Source: Alphaproteobacteria bacterium
Lineage (GTDB): Bacteria; Pseudomonadota; Alphaproteobacteria; Caulobacterales; Parvularculaceae
Direction: 5' to 3'
Length of the DNA stretch: 64,000 bases
Assembly (NCBI GenBank): GCA_030433215.1
Contig: JAUIMC010000007.1
Coordinates: 62,001 to 126,000 of the forward strand
Position numbers and translations under genes: made by a program. The notes under the pieces were generated by a model. The model was not told where the DNA came from, searched no databases, and saw only the letters and a list, made by a program, of their open reading frames with translations. Below, piece after piece: positions 50,946-59,137 of the stretch. Position 1 is the first letter of the stretch. Every line of letters begins with the position of its first letter.

Positions 50946-51551
50946 TCAACGCGAAGCCGCAGCCGGCCCCAGCGCGGCGAGATCCGCCGCCTCGTCCACA
51001 TCGCGCAAGGTTTCAAGTCTCGCCACATCGAAGGACGCCGGCAGGGTTTTCAACGTGTCCTCAAGCGCATGTTTCGTGGACCAGCGCACCTTGTTGAAGA
51101 GGTCCGGCGAGGCCCTGCGGCGGTTGAGGCCCACAAGCCAGTAGCCGCCGTCTTCCGCCGGGCCGAAAACCGCATCGGCGCCCGCAAGCGCCCTGAACGC
51201 GCCCCGCAAATGTCGCGCGCGCAAGCCCGGCGCGTCGGCGCCGACAATCACGGCCGGTCCCGGCGGCGCGTCGCGAAAAGCGCGGGCCATCCTTTGCCCC
51301 AGATCGCCCGGCCCCTGGGCGAACCGCGGAACATGCGGCGGCCAGAACCGCACGTCTTCGCACACAGCCGACGGCGGATCGACGGCGAGCATTGTCTCCC
51401 ACTCGCCTTTCAGGCTTTCGGCGATGGTGCGCGCCGTCAGGATGCGGAACAGCGCGGCGGCGCGGCCGGCGCCGATGTCCGCCGCGAGCCGCGTTTTCAC
51501 CCGCCCCGCGACCGGCGCCTTGACGAAGATGATGACGGTTCCGCGCCTCAT
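50946..51551 (-). CDS. TIGR04282/DUF2064 glycosyltransferase-like protein
   Basis: A 201-residue protein of the DUF2064 family, called arsenosugar biosynthesis glycosyltransferase in some annotations. Features: VIIFVKAPVAGRVKTRLAADIGA, VIVGADAPGLRARHLRGAF and FGPAEDGGYWLVGLNR, a nucleotidyltransferase-like fold. It overlaps the GT2 gene by four bases. An arsenic role needs arsM or the radical SAM ArsS, and neither is here, so sugar or nucleotide transfer for another product is possible. Confidence 0.85.
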   Translation of the reverse strand: MRRGTVIIFVKAPVAGRVKTRLAADIGAGRAAALFRILTARTIAESLKGEWETMLAVDPPSAVCEDVRFWPPHVPRFAQGPGDLGQRMARAFRDAPPGPAVIVGADAPGLRARHLRGAFRALAGADAVFGPAEDGGYWLVGLNRRRASPDLFNKVRWSTKHALEDTLKTLPASFDVARLETLRDVDEAADLAALGPAAASR

Positions 51552-52258
51552 TGATAATCCTTCGCCAGCGCTTCCGGCGAGGCGCCGAGAAAATAGCGCG
51601 TCAGGATCGTCAGGTTCTTGAGGACGCGGCGGAGATAGCCGTCGCGCTCATAGCGCTCGGCGGAAGTCACGGCTTTGGCGTTCAGAACATGCAGCGCCTT
51701 GGCGCCTTTCTGTTTCGTCAGTCTGCGAATGAAATCCACATCCTCCATCAGCGGCATGTCGGCATAACCGCCCAGCGCTTCGTAAAGCACCTTGGAAATC
51801 AGCAAAGCCTGATCGCCATAGGGCGTTTTCAAGAGCTTCGTGCGCGCCATGGCCCCGGCGGCGACAAGCCCCGGCGCAAGGCCTTTCGCGTCAAATTGCA
51901 GCGTGAACACCGCGGCTTTTTCAGGATGGTCTTTAATGAACGCCGCCGCCTCGCCGGCCCACCCCTCTTCCAGCACTGTATCGGCGTGAAGGAACAGCAG
52001 CCAGTCGCCGCGCGCCGCCGCCGCGCCGGCTGTCATCTGACCGCCCCGCCCCGGCGGCGCGGTCATGACGCGCGCGCCGAAGCCGTCGGCGATCTCAGGC
52101 GTTTGATCCGTCGAGCCGCCGTCGACGACGATCACCTCTTTCACAAGCCCGTCGAGCGCCGGCGTCACCAGCGCATCGAGACATTGCGCGAGGCGGCCCT
52201 GCGCATTGAGGGCGGGAACGACAACGGAGACAAGCGCACGCGTCGAAGGGCCGTTCAT
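51548..52258 (-). CDS. TIGR04283 glycosyltransferase family 2 protein
   Basis: A 236-residue GT2 enzyme: VSVVVPALNAQGRLAQCLDAL, EVIVVDGGSTDQTPEIA, GRGGQMTAGAAAARGDWLLFLHADT (DxD-like) and MEDVDFIRRL. It is the usual partner of the DUF2064 protein. It starts inside the end of the HTH gene (52255-52258) and ends inside the DUF2064 gene, so the three form an operon with coupled translation. Confidence 0.87.
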   Translation of the reverse strand: MNGPSTRALVSVVVPALNAQGRLAQCLDALVTPALDGLVKEVIVVDGGSTDQTPEIADGFGARVMTAPPGRGGQMTAGAAAARGDWLLFLHADTVLEEGWAGEAAAFIKDHPEKAAVFTLQFDAKGLAPGLVAAGAMARTKLLKTPYGDQALLISKVLYEALGGYADMPLMEDVDFIRRLTKQKGAKALHVLNAKAVTSAERYERDGYLRRVLKNLTILTRYFLGASPEALAKDYQ

Positions 52259-52461
52259 TCGGCCTCTCCCGTTTCGGGCGTAAAAATAGTTTCGATCGTC
52301 AGGCCGAAGACGCGCGCAATCCGAAACGCCAGCGGCAACGAGGGATCGTATTTGCCGCGCTCCAGCGAGTTCACGGTCTGACGCGACACGGCGAGCCGCG
52401 CCGCCAGTTCGGCCTGCGACCAGTTCCTCTCCCTACGGAGCTCTTTCAGGCGGTTCTCCAT
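52255..52461 (-). CDS. Small XRE-type helix-turn-helix regulator
   Basis: A 68-residue Cro/C1-type regulator: ENRLKELRRERNWSQAELAARLAVSRQTVNSLERGKYDPSLPLAFRIARVF. I start at ATG 52461, where the family begins; an in-frame ATG at 52515 would add 18 residues and is preceded by GGGAT. It leads the GT2-DUF2064 operon. The IS begins 32-86 bases upstream, so its promoter may have been altered. Confidence 0.82.
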   Translation of the reverse strand: MENRLKELRRERNWSQAELAARLAVSRQTVNSLERGKYDPSLPLAFRIARVFGLTIETIFTPETGEAE

Positions 52462-52538
52462 GGTCTTGTCTTTATGCAAACGGGCGGCGGCGCTCTTGTC
52501 AAAGAGGCTGGACATTATCCCGCGCGGCGCGCCTGTCC

Positions 52539-52546
52539 AGCATGCT
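52539..52546 (+). repeat. Left target-site duplication of IS
   Basis: AGCATGCT directly abuts the left inverted repeat and recurs at 54505-54512. Eight bases is the usual IS1595 family target duplication. Confidence 0.88.
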
Positions 52547-52570
52547 GGACATTATGCACTTAACATACCA
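52547..52570 (+). repeat. Left terminal inverted repeat of IS
   Basis: Starts GGACATTATGCACTTAACAT; matches the complement of 54481-54504 at 22 of 24 positions (differences at positions 4 and 15). Confidence 0.9.
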
Positions 52571-52778
52571 TAACGATCCAGAGGATGACCGACCCGACAG
52601 GCCGGCGCAGGAAATACTTATTACCCCCGACATGCTTGCGGCGGGCGTGTCGGCGCTTTTGCGCCATAATTCGGATTACGCGACGGACGGAAACGACGCG
52701 CTCAATGTCTTTATCGCTATGGCTGAAGCAGGCGGCTTCAAGGTAATTTGGTCTGAGGACGTAGAGCGGGGGTCATGA
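52554..52778 (+). CDS. IS cargo: small acidic hypothetical protein
   Basis: A 74-residue protein beginning MHLTYHNDPEDDRP with a helical body (ILITPDMLAAGVSALLRHNSDY, DALNVFIAMAEAGGF). The ATPDM-like block resembles short alphaproteobacterial proteins of the form ITPEMIEAG, function unknown. ATG 52554 lies inside the left inverted repeat; a longer frame starts in the target duplication at 52542. Its tail overlaps the convergent MltR-like gene by 41 bases. Confidence 0.55.
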   Translation: MHLTYHNDPEDDRPDRPAQEILITPDMLAAGVSALLRHNSDYATDGNDALNVFIAMAEAGGFKVIWSEDVERGS

Positions 52779-53289
52779 AAGCCAAGCGCGCAATCATCAC
52801 CGCAAGCATTTGACACCGCAGAAGATACCGCTCGCGGGCCGTGTCAGTTTTTGCTTCCAACTCTCCCTCTAGGGACACGCCCAGAAGCCTTTCGCACTCT
52901 TTGTGAATAAGCGGGTGATTAAAATCGACTGGCTTCACCGTATGCGCGAAAGTGTTTCTGATGTTCTTTATATGGAGCAGCATTTTTTCGGTTTTAGCTC
53001 CATAAAATCCGAGAGAACGGCCAAGTAATATTTTGGAATGAAACGTGCTCAGGGGCGCTTGGGGGCCATTAAACAGCTTGTTTCCATGATCTTCCCCGAC
53101 TTGAACGAACATGCCGGATATTGCCGTTTTCAAGGATAAGCTGACTAATTCGCCCGCAATCACCGCGACGCTTCGGTCCGATTCGGTTTGCAATTTCCCG
53201 AAAACATCGAAAAAATCCGCCTCGTCTGGAAATTCATTAATCAGGTCTGTCGCTGATGACTTCTTCCGACCGCGATTCCGAGAAACCAT
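52738..53289 (-). CDS. IS cargo: MltR-like protein
   Basis: A 183-residue protein. Block SDRSVAVIAGELVSLSL, then PLSTFHSKILLGRSLGFYG and IKNIRNTFAHTV resemble the MltR/MtlR-type domain of small cytoplasmic proteins seen widely as hypotheticals. I treat the regulator name as weak. ATG 53289 has GGAGGGG upstream and is preferred over a GTG at 53322. The gene is opposite in direction to its neighbours within the IS and divergent from the basic peptide gene. Confidence 0.7.
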   Translation of the reverse strand: MVSRNRGRKKSSATDLINEFPDEADFFDVFGKLQTESDRSVAVIAGELVSLSLKTAISGMFVQVGEDHGNKLFNGPQAPLSTFHSKILLGRSLGFYGAKTEKMLLHIKNIRNTFAHTVKPVDFNHPLIHKECERLLGVSLEGELEAKTDTARERYLLRCQMLAVMIARLAFMTPALRPQTKLP

Positions 53290-53453
53290 CCCCCGAATCC
53301 CCTCCAAAAGAGGAAACCGCACGGCGCCGGGATGAGGTTGTCAAGCGGATGCTAAAGACCCCGCCAAAGCAACGGCCTAAACCCGAGCCCGGAAAGAAGG
53401 GGCGCCCGATCAAGGGCGCCGAGAAGATCGGCTCTTCCACTTCCTCTTCTTAG
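53256..53453 (+). CDS. IS cargo: small basic hypothetical protein
   Basis: A 65-residue protein, mostly disordered, with TARRRDEVVKRMLKTPPKQRP. The RRDEVxKRMLKTPPKP block occurs, from memory, in short proteins of mobile elements and toxin-antitoxin neighbourhoods. Its 5' end overlaps the start of the divergent MltR-like gene by 34 bases. A real gene is likely but unproven. Confidence 0.55.
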   Translation: MTSSDRDSEKPSPESPPKEETARRRDEVVKRMLKTPPKQRPKPEPGKKGRPIKGAEKIGSSTSSS

Positions 53454-53482
53454 TCCGCCAGCGGGCCTTTTTGTTCGGGCCC

Positions 53483-54442
53483 TTACGCTTGCGCGGCTTG
53501 CCGGAAACCAGGCTGGTTATACATGAGGCGCTTCCCGGCGACGGCCTTCACCGCTTTGTCGGCGCGGGCGCCATCGTCAATATCGAGCGCAGCGCGGTTC
53601 GAGTAGCGGAAATCAAATTCGCTTAGGTAACGGTGCAGGTGCTTCTTGTCGCAGTGCTGATAAACGCCGCGCATGCCGCGTTTGAAGATCGCAAAATACC
53701 CTTCAATCGTATTCGTATGCACCGTTTGGTCTTCCTTCGACACGTACTCATCGCGCGCATGCGCAACGCTGAGGTGCTTGGCGTACAGCTTGCCGAGCGG
53801 CTTGTAGTGGTTCGCTTCGTCCGTCATCAGTTGCGCTTCGCGCGCAAGGTTTTCTTCGAGGATCGGCTTGATCGTGCGCATGTTGACGTTATCGACCACG
53901 AAGCTGCGCGCACGCCCTGAATTGCGGTCCACCAGCGAGACGACCTTGCACATATTGTGGATGGGGGTCCGGCTTTTCGGCGCGTCCGGGTCTTTACCGA
54001 TAAAAGTTTCGTCCACTTCCACTTTGCCGCCGCCGGAACCCATGGAGGGCTCAAAATCTTCCGGGCGCATGGCCTCGCGGATGCGATGCGCCATGAACCA
54101 AGCCGTCCGGTAAGAGCCGAAACCAAGATTGCGGTGAAGCTGGGCGGCGCTGATGCCTTTCTTGGACGAGCACATTAGGTGCGTGGCTAGCAGCCACTTG
54201 TGCAGCGGGATATGCGAACGCTCATAAAGCGTCCCGATGGTCGCCGTGAACGGCTTGCGGCACGCCTTGCATTTGTAGAGGCCGGGGCGATGCGATTTGC
54301 CCTTCATCAGCGTCGATTGATCGTCGCCGGTCACACCGCAGTGGGGGCAGACCCGGCCATCTGGCCAGCGCAGCGCCTCAAAATGGGCGCGAGCGGCCTC
54401 TTCATCGTGGAAAATCGGGTCTGTGAGCTTCGTTTTGGCCAT
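53483..54442 (-). CDS. IS1595-family (ISXO2-like) transposase
   Basis: A 319-residue transposase. An N-terminal zinc ribbon (CPHCGVTG ... YKCKACRKPF, about 33-62) is followed by a helical DNA-binding part (LLATHLMCSSKKGISAAQLHRNLGFGSYRTAW) and a DDE-type core with EVDETFIGKD, LMTDEANHYKPLG and HTNTIEGYFAIFKRGMRGVY. The frame is intact, with GGAGAG before the ATG, so it is probably active. It excises or copies the element using the 24-bp inverted repeats. Confidence 0.95.
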   Translation of the reverse strand: MAKTKLTDPIFHDEEAARAHFEALRWPDGRVCPHCGVTGDDQSTLMKGKSHRPGLYKCKACRKPFTATIGTLYERSHIPLHKWLLATHLMCSSKKGISAAQLHRNLGFGSYRTAWFMAHRIREAMRPEDFEPSMGSGGGKVEVDETFIGKDPDAPKSRTPIHNMCKVVSLVDRNSGRARSFVVDNVNMRTIKPILEENLAREAQLMTDEANHYKPLGKLYAKHLSVAHARDEYVSKEDQTVHTNTIEGYFAIFKRGMRGVYQHCDKKHLHRYLSEFDFRYSNRAALDIDDGARADKAVKAVAGKRLMYNQPGFRQAAQA

Positions 54443-54480
54443 TGTTTCTCTCCAATGACCAAAATATGGGGCTTCAGGTT

Positions 54481-54504
54481 TGGTATGTCAAGTGCATAAT
54501 ATCC
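54481..54504 (+). repeat. Right terminal inverted repeat of IS
   Basis: Begins TGGTATGTCAAGTGCATAAT and ends ATCC; complement of the left repeat at 22 of 24 positions. Confidence 0.9.
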
Positions 54505-54512
54505 AGCATGCT
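54505..54512 (+). repeat. Right target-site duplication of IS
   Basis: AGCATGCT, identical to 52539-52546, abuts the right inverted repeat. Confidence 0.88.
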
Positions 54513-54551
54513 TGTCTTTCCGAGAGGCCTGGCGGCGCTTGGGTAAAAAAT

Positions 54552-54566
54552 GTTCTTGATTTGTTC
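54552..54566. promoter_or_regulatory. SOS (LexA) box, alphaproteobacterial type
   Basis: GTTCTTGATTTGTTC matches GTTC-N7-GTTC exactly. It ends 24 bases before the start of the PA0069-family radical SAM gene, a position suitable for LexA repression. It lies 40 bases from the IS right end. Confidence 0.7.
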
Positions 54567-54590
54567 TTATTCGGCCGATAGCGTCAAGCC

Positions 54591-55769
54591 ATGGCCCGCG
54601 CCGCGCACCTTTCCTTCCGCCCTTCCCGCCCCTCCGCCGCCTCCGGAGAACGCGGGGACGCCGCCTCCGGCACCGCCGCCAACCCCGGAGCGCAACACAC
54701 CAGGGCGACCGCCCAGGGAAAGGGGCGCGGCGCGCGGTCCAACGACAGCGGCCGCTACGAAGCGGACCGCCGCGAGGAGGTCTATGACGGCTGGGACCTC
54801 GAGGAAGAGCTGCCGCCCTTCAGGACGGAAGTGACGCTCGAGACGCCGCGCAAGATCGTCACTTTCAACAACTCGCCCTATGTGGGCTTCGACCGCTCGA
54901 TCAATCCCTATCGCGGCTGCGAGCATGGCTGCATCTATTGTTTCGCGCGGCCGACCCACGCCTATATGGGCCTTTCCGCCGGCATCGATTTCGAGACCAA
55001 GCTGTTCGCGAAACCCTCCGCCCCCAAACTATTGGAAAAGGAACTTTCCAATCCGCGCTACCGGCCCATGCCCATCGCCATGGGCACCAACACCGACCCC
55101 TATCAGCCGGTCGAACGCCAGATGCAGATCATGCGCGGCATTCTGAATGTCTTCGCGAAATTCAATCATCCGGTGACGATCCTGACGAAGTCGCAGCTCA
55201 TCACCCGCGATCTCGACATCCTCGCCCCCATGGCTGAGAAAAATCTCACCCGCGCCATGATCTCCATCACCACCGAAGACAAGGCCCTCGCCCGCTCCAT
55301 GGAGCCGCGCGCCTCGGCGCCGAAATGGCGCTTCGAGGCGATCCGCAAGCTGACGGAAGCGGGAATCGTGACGGGCATCATGACCGGCCCGATGATCCCC
55401 GGCCTTAATGACGACGAGATGGAAACGATCATGGAAAAAGCGGCGTCGCTCGGCGCGACTTTCTCAGCCTTCACGATCCTGCGCCTGCCGCTGGAGGTTT
55501 CGCCGCTCTTCCAGGAATGGCTCGAGGCCTATGCGCCGAACCGCGCCAAACGCATCATGCGCCATATCCGCGAGATGAATGGCGGCCGCGATTACGACCC
55601 GCAATGGTCGCGCGAGCGCGAGATCACGACGCCCTACGCCCAGCTCATCACCCAGCGCAATCGCGCCGCTCGCGCGCGTCTCGGTTTCAATCGCGAGCGC
55701 GCCTCTCTCGATCTTTCGCAGTTCCGCGTGCCGGCGGCGGTTTCGGGTCAGATGGATTTGTTTGGATAA
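54591..55769 (+). CDS. PA0069-family radical SAM protein
   Basis: A 392-residue radical SAM protein related to spore photoproduct lyase-like enzymes. The [4Fe-4S] motif is CEHGCIYC in NPYRGCEHGCIYCFARPTHAY; also FETKLFAKPSAPKLLEKEL, PIAMGTNTDPYQPVE and TGPMIPGLNDDEME. A 60-residue disordered N-terminus (rich in Ala, Gly, Arg) precedes the domain, which begins GRYEADRREEVYDGWD. The function is not proven; DNA repair is suggested by the homology and by the upstream SOS box. The start at ATG 54591 lacks a ribosome site. Confidence 0.9.
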   Translation: MARAAHLSFRPSRPSAASGERGDAASGTAANPGAQHTRATAQGKGRGARSNDSGRYEADRREEVYDGWDLEEELPPFRTEVTLETPRKIVTFNNSPYVGFDRSINPYRGCEHGCIYCFARPTHAYMGLSAGIDFETKLFAKPSAPKLLEKELSNPRYRPMPIAMGTNTDPYQPVERQMQIMRGILNVFAKFNHPVTILTKSQLITRDLDILAPMAEKNLTRAMISITTEDKALARSMEPRASAPKWRFEAIRKLTEAGIVTGIMTGPMIPGLNDDEMETIMEKAASLGATFSAFTILRLPLEVSPLFQEWLEAYAPNRAKRIMRHIREMNGGRDYDPQWSREREITTPYAQLITQRNRAARARLGFNRERASLDLSQFRVPAAVSGQMDLFG

Positions 55770-55940
55770 GGCGCGGTTTTGTCCGTTTCCGGACAAATGT
55801 TGGTATGAAGGGAACTTTATAAACTTTCCCTATCGCCCGGCCGGGATATACTCTAGCATCAGCGCATTATCGGCTTATCGATCATGAGCGCCGGTGACTG
55901 AGAGTCGACACGCTCCCGCTCATAAATTGCGGAAGTTCGC

Positions 55941-56111
55941 ATGGACGATCTCGAAGGCAAGACCGACAAAATCGTGGAAGACGCGCTCGAGGAGCTGATC
56001 GGCGGCTTGAACGCTCTTTATCCCAAGCCGGCGGCGGGCGTCAGCCCCGCAAATGATCGCGCCCCCAAAACACCCCCTGCCCGAAAAACACTCGAAAAGC
56101 GCTCCCAATAG
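55941..56111 (+). CDS. Small hypothetical protein
   Basis: A 56-residue frame: MDDLEGKTDKIVEDALEELIGGLNALYPK, then a Pro/Lys-rich tail. GGAAG lies 5 bases before the ATG, and third-position GC is high in the first half, which supports coding. It resembles nothing I know. It sits alone between the radical SAM and PanE genes. Confidence 0.45.
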   Translation: MDDLEGKTDKIVEDALEELIGGLNALYPKPAAGVSPANDRAPKTPPARKTLEKRSQ

Positions 56112-56225
56112 TCTCGAAAATCATTGCAGGACGCGCCCGGCATGCCGCATGCCCCCCCTCGTTGAACAACCCGGCGGCTTCGCCCTAAGCTTGGCGTTTG
56201 AAGAAAGCCGAGAGAGAAGCCTGAA

Positions 56226-57155
56226 GTGGAAAATATCGTCATTGTCGGCGCCGGCGCCATGGGCTGTCTTTTCGCCGCGCGCATGAGCGAAGCCGGCGCA
56301 TCCGTCACGCTGATCGATGTGGACCGCGCGCGCCTCGACGCCATGGCGTGGGACGGCGTCGATCTCGCCGACGACAACGGCCTGCGCACGGTCAAGGTCA
56401 GGGCCTCGCTCGCCGGGGACTTCGACGGTCCCGCCGATCTCGTCATGCTGTTCACCAAGGGCGTGCACTCGGCGGACGCCATCGCCTCGGTCAACCATCT
56501 CGCCGCGCAATCCCCGGTCGCCCTCACCCTGCAAAACGGCGTCGGCAACGCAGAGCTTCTCGCGGATACCTTCGGCGCCGATCAGGTGCTGATGGGCACG
56601 GCGCATATCCCGGCGGATCTGACCGGTCCGAAAAGCGTCGAAACCCACGGTTTCGCGCATCTCCATCTCGGCGGCTTCACCGCCGCCGCCCACGCCTTCG
56701 CGGCGCCCGTTGCGGCGCTCCTCGAGAAAAGCGGCTTTGAAACCCACGTGACGGCGGAGATCGAAAGCGCCGTCTGGGAAAAGCTGGCGCTGAACGCCGC
56801 GCTCAACGCCGTCGCCATGATCTGCGAGGCGCCCAACGGCGCCATGAACAATCCGGCGGGACGGCGCATCGCCGCCGCGGTGACGGACGAAACCATCGCC
56901 GTCGCCGAAGCGAAAGGTCTTCGCCTCGATCATGAGAGCGTCCGCGCGGTGATCGCCCGCGCTCTGTCTGATCACCCGGACCACAAGGCGTCCATGCTCC
57001 AGGACCGGGAGGCGGGACGGCCGACGGAAATCGAGAGCATCAACGGGGCGCTCGCGCGCGAGGGCGCGCGCCTCGGCGTGCCGACCCCGGTCAGCGAAAC
57101 CCTCGCCGATCTCGTGCGGATCATCGAGGGAAAGCGCCGCGCGCAGTCCGGCTAA
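56226..57155 (+). CDS. panE: 2-dehydropantoate 2-reductase family protein
   Basis: A 309-residue NADPH-dependent oxidoreductase. The Rossmann motif GAGAMGCLFAA is at residues 8-18; LTLQNGVGNAE, WEKLALNAALNAV and REAGRPTEIESINGA hold the usual Lys and Glu active-site residues. It reduces ketopantoate to pantoate for coenzyme A synthesis, though paralogues of this family often act on other 2-oxo acids and no panB/panC is nearby. GTG 56226 is used with GAGAAG upstream. It overlaps the convergent regulator gene by four bases. Confidence 0.88.
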   Translation: MENIVIVGAGAMGCLFAARMSEAGASVTLIDVDRARLDAMAWDGVDLADDNGLRTVKVRASLAGDFDGPADLVMLFTKGVHSADAIASVNHLAAQSPVALTLQNGVGNAELLADTFGADQVLMGTAHIPADLTGPKSVETHGFAHLHLGGFTAAAHAFAAPVAALLEKSGFETHVTAEIESAVWEKLALNAALNAVAMICEAPNGAMNNPAGRRIAAAVTDETIAVAEAKGLRLDHESVRAVIARALSDHPDHKASMLQDREAGRPTEIESINGALAREGARLGVPTPVSETLADLVRIIEGKRRAQSG

Positions 57156-58708
57156 AAGCCGAGGGCGGCGAGCGCGTTCGACATGCGCAGCCGCGTTTCC
57201 GCATGCTCGAAGGGAAAGGACAGGAAGAACTCCCTGCGGCCGACGCCGGGCATGCGCGCGCGCGCATTTTCCGCCCAGGCTTGCGCCTTCGCCCGGTCGC
57301 CATTCGCCTCATGGGCGGCGGCGGCGATCATCGCGATCAGAACATGGGCGCCGGGCGTTCGCGCCGCCTCATCTGCAAAGCGCGCCGCCTCTTCCAGGTC
57401 GCCATCGGTGAAACAGGCGAAGGCGCGAACCCCCACCATGCCATAGCGCAGCGGATCGAGCGGGCTCAGGGACAAAGCGAGGTCGATGCGCTCGCGGGAG
57501 GGTCCGCTACGCCCCGCCACCGCGTCGGCCCAGGCGCGCGCATAAATCCCTTGCGCATAATTGGGGCTCTGGCGCACCGCCCGGTCGAGCCAGGCCGAAC
57601 CGCCTGCGATGTCATTTTCGATCCAGTGAACGCGGCCCATGACGAAATTGGCGAACGGATCCAGCGGGTCCAGCTCAACAGCCTTTTCGGCGTGAGCCCG
57701 GGCGGCCTTGCGCGCAACCGCCAGATCATCCTTATACTGAATGAAAGCATCCTGAAAGCGCGCGGAGGACAGCCCCGCATGGGCGCGGCCGAAGCCGGGC
57801 TCAAGCGCCAGCGCGCGTTCGAACATCGCCGCGGCGGCCTCGTTATCGCGGGCGTTAAAGCGGAAAAGATGCTGGAGTCCCAGATGATAAGCTGACCAGG
57901 CGTCGAGATTTTCGGGGCCCTTTAGCTGGGCCTGTTGCGCCTCATGAAGCGGGATCTGGATTTCAAGCGCCGCGATGATATTCGCCACGATCTGCCGGCG
58001 CACGCTGTAAACGTCATCAAGCTTCGCGGCGAAACGCTCCCCCCATAAAACGCCGCCGTCGCGGGTGTCGGCGAGCTCCACCGTGACGGCGATGTCCCCG
58101 CCGGCGACCTCGACCATGCCCGAGAGACAATAACGCACTCCCAGCGCGCCGCCGATCTGCGCCATGTCCGGATCGCCCCCGCGAAACCGGAAGGAGGAGC
58201 CGCGCGCAATCACGAACAGCCAGCGAAGGCGCGACAATTCCGAGATCAACTCATGCGGCAGCGCATCGGCGATCGCCGCATGAGGCCCGGCCACGCCAAT
58301 CAGGCGGAAAGGCAAAACCGCAATTGAAGGCTTGGCCTGCTGAGGCTGGACCGCCTCAGGTGCAGGCGCGCCGTCGCGCGCCGAAGCCGGCCGCAAACCG
58401 AGCGCGCGCGCCTCGGCGGCGAAGCGAAAGCCTTTGCCGTGAACAGTGCGGATATATTTCTGGGCCTTGCCGTCATCGCCCAGCGCCTGGCGGGCCGATT
58501 TCACACGGCTTGTCAGCGCAGCCTCTGAGACGATGCGCCCGTCCCAGATTTTTTCAATAATCTCGTCCTTGGAGACCATGCGCTCCCGGTTCTCGACCAG
58601 CAGCAAAATGAGCGCGAAAACCTGGGGCTCCACGGCGACGGGCGCGCCCGCTTCGCGCAGCTCCACCGCCCGGCTGTCGAGCTCGAAATCCCCAAACCCA
58701 TAGATCAT
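57152..58708 (-). CDS. wHTH-TPR transcriptional regulator (CadC-like)
   Basis: A 518-residue soluble regulator. Residues about 3-95 form an OmpR/PhoB-type winged helix (VAVEPQVFALILLLVENRERMVSKDEIIEKIWDGRIVSEAALTSRVKSARQALGDDG... IRTVHGKGFRF). A TolB-like segment (PSIAVLPFRLIG, about 127-260) and several tetratricopeptide repeats follow. There is no receiver domain. The gene is divergent from the tautomerase gene (149 bp), which is its likely target (inference). Confidence 0.87.
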   Translation of the reverse strand: MIYGFGDFELDSRAVELREAGAPVAVEPQVFALILLLVENRERMVSKDEIIEKIWDGRIVSEAALTSRVKSARQALGDDGKAQKYIRTVHGKGFRFAAEARALGLRPASARDGAPAPEAVQPQQAKPSIAVLPFRLIGVAGPHAAIADALPHELISELSRLRWLFVIARGSSFRFRGGDPDMAQIGGALGVRYCLSGMVEVAGGDIAVTVELADTRDGGVLWGERFAAKLDDVYSVRRQIVANIIAALEIQIPLHEAQQAQLKGPENLDAWSAYHLGLQHLFRFNARDNEAAAAMFERALALEPGFGRAHAGLSSARFQDAFIQYKDDLAVARKAARAHAEKAVELDPLDPFANFVMGRVHWIENDIAGGSAWLDRAVRQSPNYAQGIYARAWADAVAGRSGPSRERIDLALSLSPLDPLRYGMVGVRAFACFTDGDLEEAARFADEAARTPGAHVLIAMIAAAAHEANGDRAKAQAWAENARARMPGVGRREFFLSFPFEHAETRLRMSNALAALGF

Positions 58709-58857
58709 GGGGCGGACTATAGCCTGAATTCGGCGATTCTCCCTGAAATCTCCAGATCCTCTTCAGGATTTCCCGGCCGCCGCCCGGCTATTCCCCCTCC
58801 ATCAGCCACGGACGACCAAAAGCCGTGGACAATCAACCAAGGAAAAGGAGAAACCAT

Positions 58858-59082
58858 ATGCCTCTCGTTACCATCGACCTCATTGAAGACGTTTTCACGC
58901 CGGACCAGAAAGCCGAGATCATCGACCGCGTCACCGAGGCCATGATCGCCGTTGAAGGCGAGAACATGCGCCAGGTCACCTGGGTCAAGATCAACGAAGT
59001 CAAGGGCGGCGACTGGGCCATCGGCGGCCAGAAGCTCTCAGCAAGAGAGGTGCACGCCCTCGCGGCGGGCAAGGCCGCCTGA
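58858..59082 (+). CDS. 4-oxalocrotonate tautomerase family protein
   Basis: A 74-residue tautomerase. After the initiator Met is removed, Pro is the catalytic base ([14 protein letters not shown]), and [17 protein letters not shown] is the family helix. Such proteins isomerise 2-hydroxymuconate or unrelated keto-enols; the substrate is unknown. AAAAGGAGAAACCAT is an ideal ribosome site. It shares that leader design with the next small gene. Confidence 0.9.
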   Translation: MPLVTIDLIEDVFTPDQKAEIIDRVTEAMIAVEGENMRQVTWVKINEVKGGDWAIGGQKLSAREVHALAAGKAA

Positions 59083-59137
59083 CCGGCCCGTCCCGCCGGC
59101 GAAGCCCAACAATAAACATCCGGAAAAGGAGAAACCC

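Larger units (their letters stand above)
52547..54504 (-). mobile_element. IS1595-family insertion sequence with cargo genes
   Basis: A 1,958-bp complete element. Terminal inverted repeats of 24 bases at 52547-52570 and 54481-54504 differ at two positions and start with GG, as is usual for IS1595. An 8-bp direct repeat AGCATGCT flanks it. It encodes an ISXO2-like transposase at the right end and three cargo ORFs at the left (small protein, MltR-like protein, basic peptide). The transposase is intact. Known IS1595 members can carry passengers. Confidence 0.93.

Noticed and set aside
50946-52258. An arsenosugar biosynthesis cluster
   Set aside because: Two glycosyltransferase-like genes carry that family name, but the methyltransferase and radical SAM genes of the pathway are absent. 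The PA0069-family radical SAM gene nearby is a different family.
55805-55831. GGAAC in GGAACTTTATAAAC as an EcfG-type promoter
   Set aside because: Eighteen bases downstream there is CGC rather than GTT, so the -10 element is missing.
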